Made by a program: the position numbers and the translations under genes. Source: Penium margaritaceum (lineage: Eukaryota > Streptophyta > Zygnematophyceae > Desmidiales > Peniaceae). From it: a DNA stretch of 54,181 nucleotides. Below the pieces are notes generated by a model that saw only the letters and a program-made list of their open reading frames with translations, ran no database searches and was not told the DNA's origin. Numbering within the stretch: the first letter of the stretch is position 1; each line of letters starts with the position of its first letter. The stretch is taken from NCBI GenBank assembly GCA_023375785.1, contig SZWC01004993.1, forward strand, positions 101,536 through 155,716, given 5' to 3'. Of this stretch, positions 19,101 through 30,590 are shown in pieces.

Positions 19101-22071
19101 TCGGCACCCTTGTCGAATATGTATTTTGACTTGCATCGCAGACAAGTTGGCATGGACTTTTAGTCGGGTCGGTGACAATACTTGGAATCAACGTAAAGTG
19201 ACGGTGTCCCTTTCGAAGGATCAAACACTTTGATTCAAAGCACATAAGAGCCTCGTCGTCCAGGAGCCAAGGATCGTCTAGCACCACGTCAAATGGGTCA
19301 AGAAGGCTTTGTACCTTCAACGTGACAATCTGTGTATAACCTTGAATACAAATGATTGCTTTACAGGTATCAATCACGGGTAATGTACGGTTTTAACTGA
19401 CGATAACTGCACCATTTGATGGCTTTTACTTCAAGCTCACCTGTCGGGTAAAGCTAAGACTATCAAATGAATCATCTCCTCCAGTATCGGCTAATACGTT
19501 CACAAGAGCACCAGCTAGGTGTCCTTTGAAGTGCATCATCATATTACGTCCACTCTTCCGACTGAACAGGCTCGACGATGGCAAAACGAGTTTTTGATAA
19601 ACACAAATTTGTACAGAGGATGTTACATCTCCCATGATTCACCCACTTGAGTCTACATCTTGTGGATACGTGTAAATTTGGCTAGCAACTTCTAGTCTTT
19701 AAATTTGGCTTGGTCAAAATCGTTGACCAAAGGTACCGCGAACGTCATTGAACTCACCGCTTTGAGGGTGTTTACTTCAATTACTGTGTCACATAACTCT
19801 TGCACAGTGGTCGGTGTCACCACCACTAAGCATGTACGATCATGCATCTTGTCTGGAGATACAAGGTTTAGTGGACAATGTCGGTGAGCAAGTTTAGAAT
19901 GAGGTTCAACAAGAAGGGAGAAAATAACGGAAAAATTTGAACTTGTCAAAAACTCAAATTGTTTAACATCCTCATCTAAAAACTTTCATTTGACACTTGA
20001 GATCTAGATTTTCCCCTGAGTGGTCCCCACTTACGTCGCTCAGGGGTGGGAAAAACCCGTACCACGGCCCTGTCCGTCACCACGGCCGGGCGCATTGCCG
20101 CGACCGCGGCCTTGTCCACGGCCCTGTCCGCGGCCTCTTGCTGCACCATCTCCACGAGGTGCCATAGTTGCGACCAACGCCACGGCCTCTTGTCCACCAC
20201 TAGCAGCTTTAGGGCACTGGGCTATAAAGTGGTCAGGCAGCATGCGTTTGTAGCAGTGTCCATTGTGGAAGTCTGTGTTGCAACGCTCACGCACCGCCTG
20301 CAGCTCGTCGTTCTTATGGCTGCGCTTGTTGTTGAGGACCTTGTGTCCACCTGTCTTCTTAGCTAGAGGGTTTGCAAAATCCTTGTCCTTGGCCTTGTCC
20401 TGCTTTCGGTTGACCCACCAGCCCCTATTGCACCCATGCACACGATACAACCATGCTGTGCACGTGCGTTTGGCTATGTATCTGAGTAGTGCTTCGGGTT
20501 CACAAAATACACTTCACGCATGTAGTCGTGCAATACCCTCAAGCTTGGCCGATTGTCGTCGTGGTGGTCTTGTCCTTTAGCTTCTCGCTGGCAAGACTAT
20601 CACGCAAGTATTTTAGCACCAAGCACTTTGAGTACTTGAAGATCTCGGTCCCATCACCCTCAGTGAAGCTTTCAGCTTCCTCCACGAGTGGGATGAACTC
20701 GCTCAAGTAGGCCTCAAGCGAGCTACCCAGCGGTCTAAAGTCCTTGATCTTGTAAAAGGCACGATGTGCCTCTTCATACTAGATACAATACTTACGCATA
20801 ATAGCACAAATTCCTTGCACGGCATGGGATGCCACTCAAGGTGCGGCTGTTGCGTGCCTCATTCCTTGACGACATACTTGAACAGCTTGTCCTCAAGTCA
20901 TATCGTGGCAAGGTCGTGCCATTGATTGAGTGGCGAATTATGAACACGCAGGATGTGCTCCATGCAATTCAGCCAATTGGTCAGCTCTCACCCTTCCGGA
21001 ATATCTCCACACTGTGGAGGAAGGACGTGTTCATGACCGGCCCCAAAGCGTCGAGGTAGGCAAATCCTCATTGTCACTGGCTGTGGCATCAGCACCTGTG
21101 GCCCGCTGTAATTGCTGATGCATCCGCACCTGGGTCATGCTCTGCAACGCCTTGTTAAGATCTTTGTATCAACGGGTTGCCTAATGAGCGGCCAACCGTT
21201 GCTGATGATCACGGTCGAGGTCCGTGAGGCTCTGTCCGACATGGGCCAGCAGGTTGGCAAACAAGAACTTCAGCTCTGATGTTGTCAGAGCATCGGCGAT
21301 AACCTCAAGGGCCTCGCGTTGTCCGCGCACCTTTACCCACTATAAGAGGGTACGGTTCACTTACACTCCTCTAAGGAGTCGCAAGTTCCGAACGAGGCTG
21401 TGTCAGCGAAAACACTCAGGTGGACATTGGTCTGTCCTATCGCAGCCGCATTGTAGGAAGGAGGATCTACGTCCAGTCCTCCACGTGGTACTGCACCTCC
21501 ACCGTCAGTGGTAATCTTGAGTCTACCCGCCGCCTCGGCAACCAACTCGACAAGCCTCCAAGGGTGTCACAAATTACCTTCACGGCAACACCGTCCGTCA
21601 TGTTCTCGCGAGGCTTCCCGTATGGCTGCTTTCAGCTCCTTTGTTGCTGTCGGCAGCCTTGCTACTGTTGGCAGCTTCAGGCAATCCAGCAAGCGTCTTG
21701 CCCTTCTCAAGCGATCGGCTCAAGTTCACCACACGATGATCAGAATGATTGAGATGCTCGTTGCCTTTGCTATCATCAGTGCCGTGCTCTTCATCACGGT
21801 CCACATCCGAGTGTTTCTCCTTGAGCGTGTCCTCTGTCGTGTGGGGGCCGTTCACGTGTACGTTGATGTGCTCGTCGAGCACTTTCTTGGCTTCCTTACG
21901 CTTCTCGGTGTCATCAAGTGTAGCGAGGGTTACCTTCGCCGACACGGTTGCCTTTGGTTTGGCAACCGTGCTCGCGGCAACGGCTCCCAACAATGGGAGT
22001 GCACCGAGGATGTGTGATGTGGCCTTCACCATCTTACCCTTGTTGGTCTTGGACGGTCCGGTACTTGCCAT
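16190..22071 (-). pseudogene. chromovirus gag-pol polyprotein, decayed
   Basis: Gag starts at ATG 22071 (MASTGPSKTNKGKMVKATS). A nucleocapsid knuckle near 20257-20216 reads CYKRMLPDHFIAQC, in which the second cysteine of CCHC is replaced. A Gly/Arg-rich tail ends at 20040. The protease motif LADTGGDDSF lies near 19490 and DVVLDDPWL near 19290. Reverse transcriptase covers about 19060-18270 ([29 protein letters not shown]); its YxDD box reads VYQDN at about 18487. RNase H follows (DQELLVVVHTFK, about 17935), then integrase (MDFIASLPDTTRSHDAILVV at 17237; NGKPERMN near 16950) and KIHDVFHERLFAPY near 16455. A chromodomain stretch (KYLVHQ, EHNSWEPESRL) spans about 16297-16215. Frameshifts and stops separate nearly every domain, so it cannot encode an active product. 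Confidence 0.85.
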
Positions 22072-22095
22072 CGCATCGTCTGTGAACTAGCACAT

Positions 22096-22100
22096 GAAGG
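22096..22100. repeat. target site duplication of the nested copia element (left copy)
   Basis: gaagg, repeated at 27805-27809 directly after the other LTR. Confidence 0.85.
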
Positions 22101-22826
22101 TGTTGGCTCTAGTGGGTGTGGAGGAACCCTCAAGGATGCCTATCTCTCACTGGTTCACGCTACCAAGGTTTGGAGCAGACAAGGGACACCAATGGTGAAG
22201 AGTGTGGAGCACAAGGATCACGTATGTGAGTGGACAGAGCACGTAGCATTCAATAGATCTCAATTGAAACACGTTTTTGTTACTTGGCACAATGAGATTA
22301 CATCAGATCCTTATAGCCTGTGATGTAAGCTTTCCAGCGCATCCAAGCACGCCCAAATCGGAGCAGTAGAGCCCCTGCTACGGCTGTCGAAGTAACCCTT
22401 GGTGGAGCCGTCCACCTTGCCTTGCACGCTAGGCAACGGGAGGCGCTTCGACGATGACCCGTCGAAGCACCTTTCATCGCCCAGAAGTCAAGGAGAAGTT
22501 CACCCTGGTCAAAGAGAGTCTTCTGGTTGCTTCCTTTAGGGCCCTAGTGCATTCGGGGGCCGTTGGAGACGAACTCAGATCACTGTTGGTGGATTATCCC
22601 GCCACCCATGGTGGGTACCAGATTCCACCCCCCCAACACCCGAAATTTGGGCTAGGCTAACTTTCTGAATACTCACTCAAATCGAGCAATTCAAAGCTCG
22701 ATCCTGCATGGGAAAAATCCAAGGAATCCAAATCTAAATTCAGATATGGTTTTTGACGACTCCTCAGTGGTCAAACCAGGGATTACGATCAACGGCACTC
22801 ATGGCAAGGGGCACACCATGTCAACA
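22101..22826 (-). repeat. 3' LTR of the nested copia element
   Basis: Plus-strand ends tgttgg...caaca. Partner of 27074-27804, with scattered substitutions and a shorter C-run (about 7 against about 20). Confidence 0.9.
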
Positions 22827-22837
22827 ATCTCCCCCTT
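22827..22837 (-). promoter_or_regulatory. polypurine tract of the nested copia element
   Basis: Minus-strand aagggggagat directly before the 3' LTR, nearly identical to the tract at 11930-11939. Confidence 0.75.
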
Positions 22838-22879
22838 GCATCGCAGCCTTGATGCCTTGTCTTTGGAACCTGTAGTATT

Positions 22880-25800
22880 CTAAACTTCACAGAACAGACC
22901 AAGCTCCATGCAGCTCACGTCGTGCATGTCCTTGGACTGTGCCTTGGTCATGGCATCGGCGAGCATGCGCTTAGTGCCACAATGCACAATAGCCGCATCT
23001 CCCTTCGCCACCAAGTCCCGCGCGTAGTGATGACGAATTTCGATGTGCTTGGACCTCCTGTGCAGCACTGGGTTCTGGGTGAGGCTGATGGCACTCATGT
23101 TGTCAACGTTGAGTACCATGGGCTTTCTTTGCGGCACGCCAATCTCCTTTAGCAGCCGCCGCAACCACACCGCCTCCTTTGCGGCTTCCGCGAGCGCGAT
23201 GTACTCCGCTTCGGTGCTGGACAGTGCAACACAGTCCTGCTTCCTGCTTGCCCATGAAACTGCTGTACCACCAAGCACAAACACGTACCCCGACGTTGAT
23301 TTTATTTCATCCACTTCACCAGCCCAGTCTGTATCGGAGTAGCCGACCAACTCGAGGGAGTCGTCACGTGGTCTCCCTCCAAAGACAAGCCACGACTGTT
23401 TTGTCGCCTTGAGATAGCGGAGGATCCGCTTCACCGCTTGCCAATGCAGCGGCCTGGGATCAGCGACATAGCGACTCACTTGCCCCTGTGTGAAGGCCAG
23501 GTCGGGCCGCGTCGCCACCATGACATACATGATGCTCCCACTACGGACTGGTATGGCACACCTGCCATCTCCTCCTTCTCCTCGTCCGTGCTCGGGCCCA
23601 TGCTCGAGCTCAGCTCACATGTGGTGGTCATGGGTGTGCCGATGGGGTTGCACTCCTCCATGTCGTAGCAGCGGAGCACCTCTTGCACGTACTTTGCCTG
23701 CCCCATCTCGAGCGTGCGTGCCTTGCGGTCCCTCTTGATGGCGACGCCGAGGTAGTACCCGAGCTCGCCCATGTCGGTCATTTTGAACCGACCGCCCAGC
23801 TACCGCTTCAGGTTCACCAATTCCTCCATGTCCGATGACACGAGGATGAGATCATCCATGTAAAGTACCATGATCTGGTGTAACCCCGGCTGCTTCCGCA
23901 CGTACACGCTGTGATCCGCCTCGCAGCGCTTGAAGCCAAGCTCGGCCATGAATCCGTCCATTTTCAGGTACCACATGAGTGGCGATAGCTTCAGCCCATA
24001 AAGCGCCTTGCGAAGCCGGCACACCTTCCCCGGCGGCACGTCCACCCCCTCCGGCACCTCCATGTAGACCTCCTTGTCCAGGTCGCCGTTGAGGAACGCT
24101 GTTTTCACGTCCATTTGGTGGACTTCGTAGTCGCATGCCGCCGCCACCAAGAGGATGGAGCGAATGGAGACGAACTTCGCCACCGGCGCGAAGGTTTCAT
24201 CGTAGTGTTCACCCTTTCGATGGGCGTACCCCTTCGCGACCAGCCACGCCTTGTACCGCTCCACCTTCCCCGCCTTGGTGAGCTTCTTCTTGAAGATCCA
24301 CTTGGAGCCGATGACTTTCACGCCCTCCGGTCTGTCAATCAGCTGCCAAGTGCCGTTCTCTTCATGGGAGGAGAGCTCAAATTTTATAGCTCCCTCCCAC
24401 TCAGCCCCATCCTTCCGTTGCAATGCCTCCTTGACGGTCTTGGGCTCCTCTTGCACAAAGAACGCTCGAGCGAGCCCAGTCCAGATGCCCTCCGTGGCAT
24501 CCTACCTCTTTGCCGTCCTCCTTGCGCGTCCGCTTCTCCGAGGCTGCTGCTCTTGAGGCTGCTGCTGCTGCTGCCGCTACTGCTGGTGCTGCTGCCCCCT
24601 CGCAGTGTCACTCGCACTGCTGGCCTGCTCCCCCTCTCTTGGGGACCAAGGAGATGCGGGCTCACTCCCTGCCTCCTCGTTCAGCTCCACTGCTGCCGGC
24701 GCTTCAGACTCGTTGTCCGACTCGGCTGAATGCAAATCAGCCGCTCCCCCATCCCCCAGATGGTTCTCGCCAGTTGGAGCCGATGGGAGATCACCCTCTT
24801 TTGCGTCCTCCGGTATCTCCCCCTCAAGGAGTGGCAGCTACTCCCCATGCTTGGAGAGACCCGCGTCCTTGTCCGTCCAATGGCTGGTCTCGTTGAACGT
24901 GACGTCGTGACTCTTCACGATCTGCTGCCTCCACGGGTCGAAGAGCCGGTACGCCTTGCTCCCGCTCTCGTACCCGACGAAGATGCACTGGCGAGTCCGC
25001 GGGTCCAGCTTGCCCCATCCCTCTCGTGCCTGCACAACAACATGTGCAACACAGCCGGATGTGCGGAGGTGAGCCACGGTTGGCTTCCTCCCGCTCCACA
25101 CCTCTTGTGGCGTCTTCCACACCTTGGACTCCGCGTCTTTTAGCGGCTTCGTAGGCGTCAGGTTCATGATGTATGCCGCTGTCCGCGCCGCCTCGCCCCA
25201 GTACCGCTACGCGAGGCCGGCATCACTCAACATGGACCGGACCATGTTGAGGATGGTGCAGTTCGCCCTCTCTGCAGGGCTGTTCTGCTGCGGAGAATGT
25301 GACATAGTTTTCTGCCACGCGATCCCCTTGCTCTTCATCCATGCCGAGCAGCCCTCGTACTCGCCGCCGTTGTCGCTCCGGAACGCCTTCACCTTCAACT
25401 CTGTTTGCCGCTCCACAGCCGCCACTAACTCCTGCATACATGACAAGACATCGCTCTTCCTCTTGATGATGTAGAGGTAGAGCTTGCAGCTGTGGTCGTC
25501 AATGAAGGTAGCGAAGTAGCGTGCCCCACCAATGGAGGGCTCAAACGGTCCATACCCATCAGTGTGCACTACCTCCAACTTTGCCGATGCACGCGTCCCC
25601 TTTCCTACAAACGGCTGCCGTGTCGCCTTGCCGACCACGCACGGCTCGCACACGGCCTCCTTGGCTGCATCAAGGCTCTTGACCTCAAGACCCCGCACCA
25701 CTTCCTTCTTCGCCATGTCCCTCACTGTTGAGTGAGCGATGTGGCACAACCGGCGATGCCACAGGTCCAGGTCCTTTTCATCCTTCGTCACGAGGTTGGC

Positions 25801-27006
25801 AGCGTCGGTCCTCACCGCATCGGCAAGAACATTGGTACGGAGAAGGTACAGGTCCTCCTCCCTCTTGCCACGTGCAATCACCTCGCCGTCCCCCTCCTTC
25901 CGGATGATAGCCTCCTTCTTGTTGAAGAGTACCTCGAGCCCCTTGTCAGTAAGGCGGCTCACTGACAGCAGGTTTGCCCCAAAGTTGGGCATGTGGAGTA
26001 CATCATAGATGGTATACGGAATGGTTTTCTCGTTCACCACTAACTCGATGCGAACATTGCCTTCGCCCCCAACCAACTCCGTTTTGCCGTTGGCGACTGT
26101 CATGTGCCGCTCAGTGGTGCCATAGGTGACGAATGCCACCCGGTTGCATTGCATGTGGCGGCCTGATCCGGAGTCAATCACCGTGATGTCTGGATCCGTC
26201 AAGTCGGTAGACTCCCTGGCCATCATGGCTTGGGTGTCCTTCTTCCCGCCCTTCCCAAGCTGGTCCGACTTCTTGTTGGGGCAGTCGCGTGCGTAGTGGC
26301 CCTGTTTGCCACAGTTGTAGCACTCCCCCTTCTTGTCACCTTTTTTGGTGCCCTGAGTTGCACCCTTCCCCTTCTTGCCTCCCCCTCCACCTTGAGGACA
26401 GACGGCATAGGCGGAACTCGATGTCGCCCCACTCTCTCTCCCACCACGCCGCATCCATTCGTTGCGGACGTACTCAGCCACCTTTGGGTACTTCAGCTCA
26501 TCGGCAGACCAGCCGCCAACGACTGTGATCATGGGACTCCAACTGTCCGGCATGGCTTGCAACTGAGAGTCGATCTTCCACCCGGTGGCTACGCACTCGA
26601 CAGTAAGGGACTCGATCTGCTGCAGGATCTCCATGATGTCGTCGCCTTCGTTGGCACGGAGGGTGACGAGCCTCTTGAAGACGAAGAGCTGGTTAGCAAG
26701 GTTGGTAGACTGGTAGATGGTGCAGACTTTCTTCCACGCCTCCGCGGCCTCCGTGCATCCTTGAATGAGGGAGCGCTGCGTCGGAGCAAGCGCATACACT
26801 AACAAGGCAAGCGCCTTCTTGTTGCGCTTCTTGTACGTGTCCACTTCCTCCAGCATCACGGTATCCGGAGGGGCAGTTTCTTCACCCTTGACTAGCTCAA
26901 GCAGGCCCTTGTCATTGAGGAAGACCTCAAACTCCCACATCCACAGGTGGAAGCTAAGCCCGTCGAAATTGGAGACGCCGATGCTTTCTTGCTCGGTCGG
27001 TGCCAT
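22880..27006 (-). pseudogene. copia gag-pol polyprotein, lightly damaged
   Basis: Order is the Ty1/copia one. From ATG 27006: gag (NFDGLSFHLWMWEFEVF), zinc knuckle CYNCGKQGHYARDC near 26320, protease DSGSGRHMQ near 26185, pre-integrase region LLSVSRLTDKGLEVLFNKKE, integrase core with LEVVHTDGYGPF, RSDNGGEYEG and QQNSPAERAN. Reverse transcriptase from about 24456 has QMDVKTAFLNGDL and YMDD at about 23863-23852. RNase H (23530-22880) has YSDTDWAGEVDE and ALSSTEAEYIAL and ends at 22880. Catalytic residues look intact. Damage is limited to TAG stops ending at 25207, 24838 and 23800 and a frameshift near 23535. Recently active copies of this family would be a source of pol in trans for 7982-12684. 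Confidence 0.92.
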
Positions 27007-27057
27007 GGCGCGCGGCGGTAGCGTGAACGTTGTAGAGCTAGGGTCCTTCTAGGCACG

Positions 27058-27071
27058 TGGGCCCATAACCC
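27058..27071 (-). promoter_or_regulatory. primer binding site, half-tRNA initiator Met type
   Basis: Minus-strand gggttatgggccca two bases after the 5' LTR, identical to 8729-8742. Complementary to the anticodon arm of initiator tRNA-Met. Confidence 0.75.
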
Positions 27072-27073
27072 TT

Positions 27074-27804
27074 TGTTGTCTCTAATGGGTGTGGAGGTAC
27101 CCTCAAGGATGCCTAGCTCTCACTGGTTCACGCTACCGTTTGGGGCAGCCAAGGGACACCAATGGTGAAGTGTTCGAGCACAAGGATCACGGATGTGAGT
27201 GGGCAGAACACGTCACATTCAGTAGATCTGCATCGAAATACGCTTTTTTTTCCTTAGAACAGTAAGATTACATCAGATGCTTATAGCTTGTGATCTAAGC
27301 TTTCCAACGCATCCAAGCACGGCCAAATCGGAGCAGTAGAGCCCCTGCTACGGCCATCGAAGTAACCCTTGGTGGAGCCGCCCACCTTGCCTTGCACGCT
27401 AGGCAACGGGAGGCGCTTGGACGATGACCCGTCGAAGCGCCTTTCCTCGCCCAGAAGTCAAGGAGAAGTTCACCCTGGTCAAGGAGAGTCTTCTGGTTGC
27501 TTCCTTTAGGGCCCTGGTGCATTCGGGGGTCGTTGGAGACGACTCAGATCACTGGTGGTGGATTATCGCGCCACCCATGGCGGGTACCAGATTCCCCCCC
27601 CCCCCCCCCCCCAACACCCGAAATTCGGGCAAGGCTAACTTTCTCAATACTCAATCAAATCGAGCGATTCAAAGCTCGATCCTGCATGGAAAAAATCCAA
27701 GAAATCCTAATCTAAAGTCAGATCTGGTGTTTGACCACTCCTCAGTGGTCAAACCAGGGAGTATGATCAACAACACTCATGGCAAGGGGCACACCATGTC
27801 AACA
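27074..27804 (-). repeat. 5' LTR of the nested copia element
   Basis: 731 bp. Contains a C-run of about 19-20 at 27594-27612 that is only about 7 long in the partner LTR. Followed by the gaagg duplication at 27805-27809. Confidence 0.9.
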
Positions 27805-27809
27805 GAAGG

Positions 27810-28699
27810 CCGTTGTGAGGATCATCCCACAACTTTGGGGGCAGTATCGCCTCCCAAAATCTCCTTGCTCTCACCATCAGTGAGACAATATTATATTTTA
27901 TTTCTATTTTCCTAGGCCACCACGGTCGGCACAACCACGTGGTAGAAAAATCCTATCTTTCTAGGCTGCCACGGTCGTCACAGGCACGTGGATTTTAAGA
28001 CTAGTCTTTCTGAGCCGTGACTCACAGCACTTGGTAGCGACTAGAATCAAGAAAAAACATAAATTTACTCTTCAAGGAACTGGCAAGAAATGTGAGTGCT
28101 GCTCACAAAACAAGGGAGAAAGGTGGGTGAGGAATTGTAACAATTCCTAGCAACTCCTTCACTCCTGATCAACTTGTTGTCTTCCTCTTGTCTACTTGTC
28201 TTCCTTGGCCTCCTCTTCACGTTCTTTGATGCCTCTCGTGTTTCTTGGAAGAATCTCCCTTGAGCCGACTGTGTTGGGGAAGCCGCCAAGGTGCACAGGC
28301 CTTGAAAACTTCAAGGTGTCATCCTTTTTATTTTTAGGGTGCTCTCAGGACGTGACAGTCCCTAAACTTGGAAAAGGGTGTTGTCCTAATTTTTGGATGA
28401 AGGAGGAAGCAAGGATTCTTGGAAGGAGGGAAAAGTGGGTGATTCTTGAGTGTAAACTCTCCACCACATCCCACAAAAAATGCAACTAGCTCCCTGGAGG
28501 TAAGAGGAAGCCCAAAGGAATGAGGAGGGTGAAGAAGAAATCCTCAAGAGCGTTCTAACACACTTTATGTTGCTTGAAATGGATTTGTGTAGATTTATTA
28601 CCCCCTTTTGGCATTTTTGATGCTGCTGTAGCTACTCACGGTGTTTGATGTCTGACATAGCTGGTGGAACCGTCACAGAGTTAGTCGTGAGGGTCATTT
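27810..28699 (-). other. chromovirus 5' leader, no gene seen
   Basis: Untranslated region between the chromovirus primer site and the copia insertion. A 74-codon minus frame (28065-28289, Lys/Arg-rich) has no recognisable domain. Otherwise nothing is supported. Confidence 0.5.
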
Positions 28700-28713
28700 G
28701 GCTCCGAGAACCA
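28700..28713 (-). promoter_or_regulatory. probable primer binding site of the chromovirus
   Basis: Minus-strand tggttctcggagcc starts one base after the 5' LTR. The leading TGG is complementary to a tRNA 3' CCA end. It is not the common initiator-Met site; I cannot name the tRNA from memory. Confidence 0.5.
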
Positions 28714-28714
28714 C

Positions 28715-29397
28715 TGCAATGGGTCGTGTCTCTAGCTCCTGCACTTAGGTCGTCGTCGGAGTTTACAGAATGGCGTCCAGACCTCGCTTGAGGGGTTTTC
28801 CCCTCCGTGTCAATCTTGGGGACAATCATCATCAACGACCCGTGCGAGGAGGCTTGTATATTTCAAGTCTCCGGAGGCCCATTTCTGTTTATACCTCACC
28901 CCCTCGTACTGGGTCCAAAACGAGGGGGATATTACCTCAAACTCATGAGTTTGCACGAGTTTTCCAGTTTCAAAACTCGTGGTTCTTCCTAAACAAACTC
29001 GAGTTTCATTTTTGACGCGTCGGCAGGAAATCGTTACGTACGAGGTACGATCGGTAATTTTGCACGAACACTTCACCTTTTCCTTGCTTCTCTCTCGCTC
29101 GGGCCTATCCCTCGTCTTTGCTCGTTCTTGCTGGCAAGGAGGGCGAGCGAGGGTGAGAGTACGAGGCCACAAGGCTCGCCCTCGAGGGCCTCGTGGCCTC
29201 TCAGCTGCCGATCGGACGACCAGCTTGGCCGGCCGGTCATCTGACCAGCCACCGGCCACCTAGCCGGCCGGCCGCCAGTCGGCCGGCGGCCAGCGCGTGG
29301 CTGGCCACCGGCTAGCCCTCGCATTAGCAAGGGGTGGTTGCAAACTAACCCGCTCACTACTATGAGGTGGGGGGGCCAAATCGGCCCTCTCGCTACA
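28715..29397 (-). repeat. 5' LTR of the chromovirus
   Basis: 683 bp, aligns with 15200-15873, including the shared gggtcgtgtct start and the GC-rich gccggc block (29228-29300). Followed by tctac at 29398-29402. Confidence 0.82.
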
Positions 29398-29402
29398 TCT
29401 AC

Positions 29403-30590
29403 CTTCACAACTTACTGACATTTCTTCGGAGGATACAGTTACTCTGATTGGGTCACAAAGCATTTCTTTGAACTCTTTTACATTTAATGAAGATATGGTG
29501 AGATTTTGTGATTTTTCCAGGAGTTTTATGGTCTAAAAAGAGATGTTAATGTGGGTTTAGGATTTAGGATTACTACGTAATCACACTCTTTGCTTGCAAC
29601 ACCCGGCTTTTGTTCAATGAAATCTAAGTGTCACATCAATAATATTATCCTTAGGATGTAGGGTAGTGGGGAGGATCATTAATACAACCACACTGTTTTT
29701 GAACGAGTGCTTCTTAAAAAAATGAGGTTATTAGTGGAATTCAGCAAGCACTTAAGAACGGATTCGACAAACTAGGATTACAAATCTAATGGAAACCCCA
29801 CTTTCTGTATCTAAATCATGGAATTCTAAAAGTAGCAAAAACTCATTCGTTCAATACCACTGGCCATAGGGTATGGTGTGTTTCCATGTAAGGAAGGGTG
29901 AGTGGGAACTTGCATCCCTCTCACCCAAACGCTCGCATCATCAGTCGGCCCACCTTGATGTTTTGCTCGAAGAGAGAGTGGAACACACTATTAAGGTGGT
30001 TTATAAGGTTTCAAACGTACTTTGATCTGCCAATCCACGATGGAACACGCATTATTCGATGTGAAAGAAGACAGAGTTGATTGGCATGAACAATCACTAC
30101 CTATTTACACATTGGCAGGTTATGTTGGGGCTTGAAGCCTCTCACCGACCTTATCCGATGTTGTAATATGAGTTGTCCTTGTCTATTGGTACAACTTATT
30201 GTGACCACTCGGCCGTGTCCATGCTCGTGCAGATCCTTCATGCAGACCCAGCTGGTGCCAGAGCACTGACGGGTGGTGGCTCCGCCCACCAGTAACTTCC
30301 AGACAGCTGCCACAGCATCCTGGGTGCTTTCTAGGGTGTTTTACAGTTTTTCTCTGGAGTTTTCTCGGTGGACTGGCTCTTAAGCCGATTTGCATGTTTT
30401 ACATAGGGTACATGTAGGGATTATCCATGAAATTTGATTCTGTGTATGCCCTATCCGGCGATCGGAAAAATACGACCCCCCTACCCACTGACATGAGAAT
30501 ATTAACATTTTACCCACGAACATCAAGAAAACGCAGCATGTTGACGGTGCATGCGATGCAACATCGACATGCTGACGTCATCACTCACTT
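29403..30590. other. AT-rich stretch without a supported gene
   Basis: Only short frames on either strand, none with a known domain or coding-like composition. I see no RNA gene. This is the right flank of the chromovirus insertion and may be original host sequence or relics too old to recognise. Confidence 0.5.

Larger units (their letters stand above)
22101..27804 (-). mobile_element. copia-type LTR retrotransposon with near-complete gag-pol
   Basis: 5.7 kb, LTRs of 726 and 731 bp, exact 5-bp duplications (gaagg). On the minus strand: 5' LTR 27804-27074, half-tRNA initiator Met primer site, gag-pol 27006-22880, polypurine tract, 3' LTR 22826-22101. It lies in the leader of the chromovirus, just upstream of that element's gag. 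LTR segments, primer site, polypurine tract and gag start resemble the element at 7982-12684, so the two belong to one family. Confidence 0.92.
15200..29397 (-). mobile_element. Ty3/gypsy chromovirus, decayed, with a nested copia element
   Basis: LTRs of 674 bp (left, 3') and 683 bp (right, 5') share sequence throughout and have TG/CA ends. The full element is flanked by tctac on both sides. On the minus strand the order is LTR, primer site, leader, gag, protease, reverse transcriptase, RNase H, integrase, chromodomain, polypurine tract, LTR: the Ty3 order. A copia element (22101-27804) has inserted just upstream of gag. Without it the element is about 8.5 kb. Coding regions carry many stops and frameshifts, so this is an old copy. 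Confidence 0.85.

Noticed and set aside
21598..22071. Gag fragment read as an independent host gene
   Set aside because: It sits at the gag position of the chromovirus, directly after the leader split by the copia insertion, and is followed by nucleocapsid and protease remnants on the same strand.
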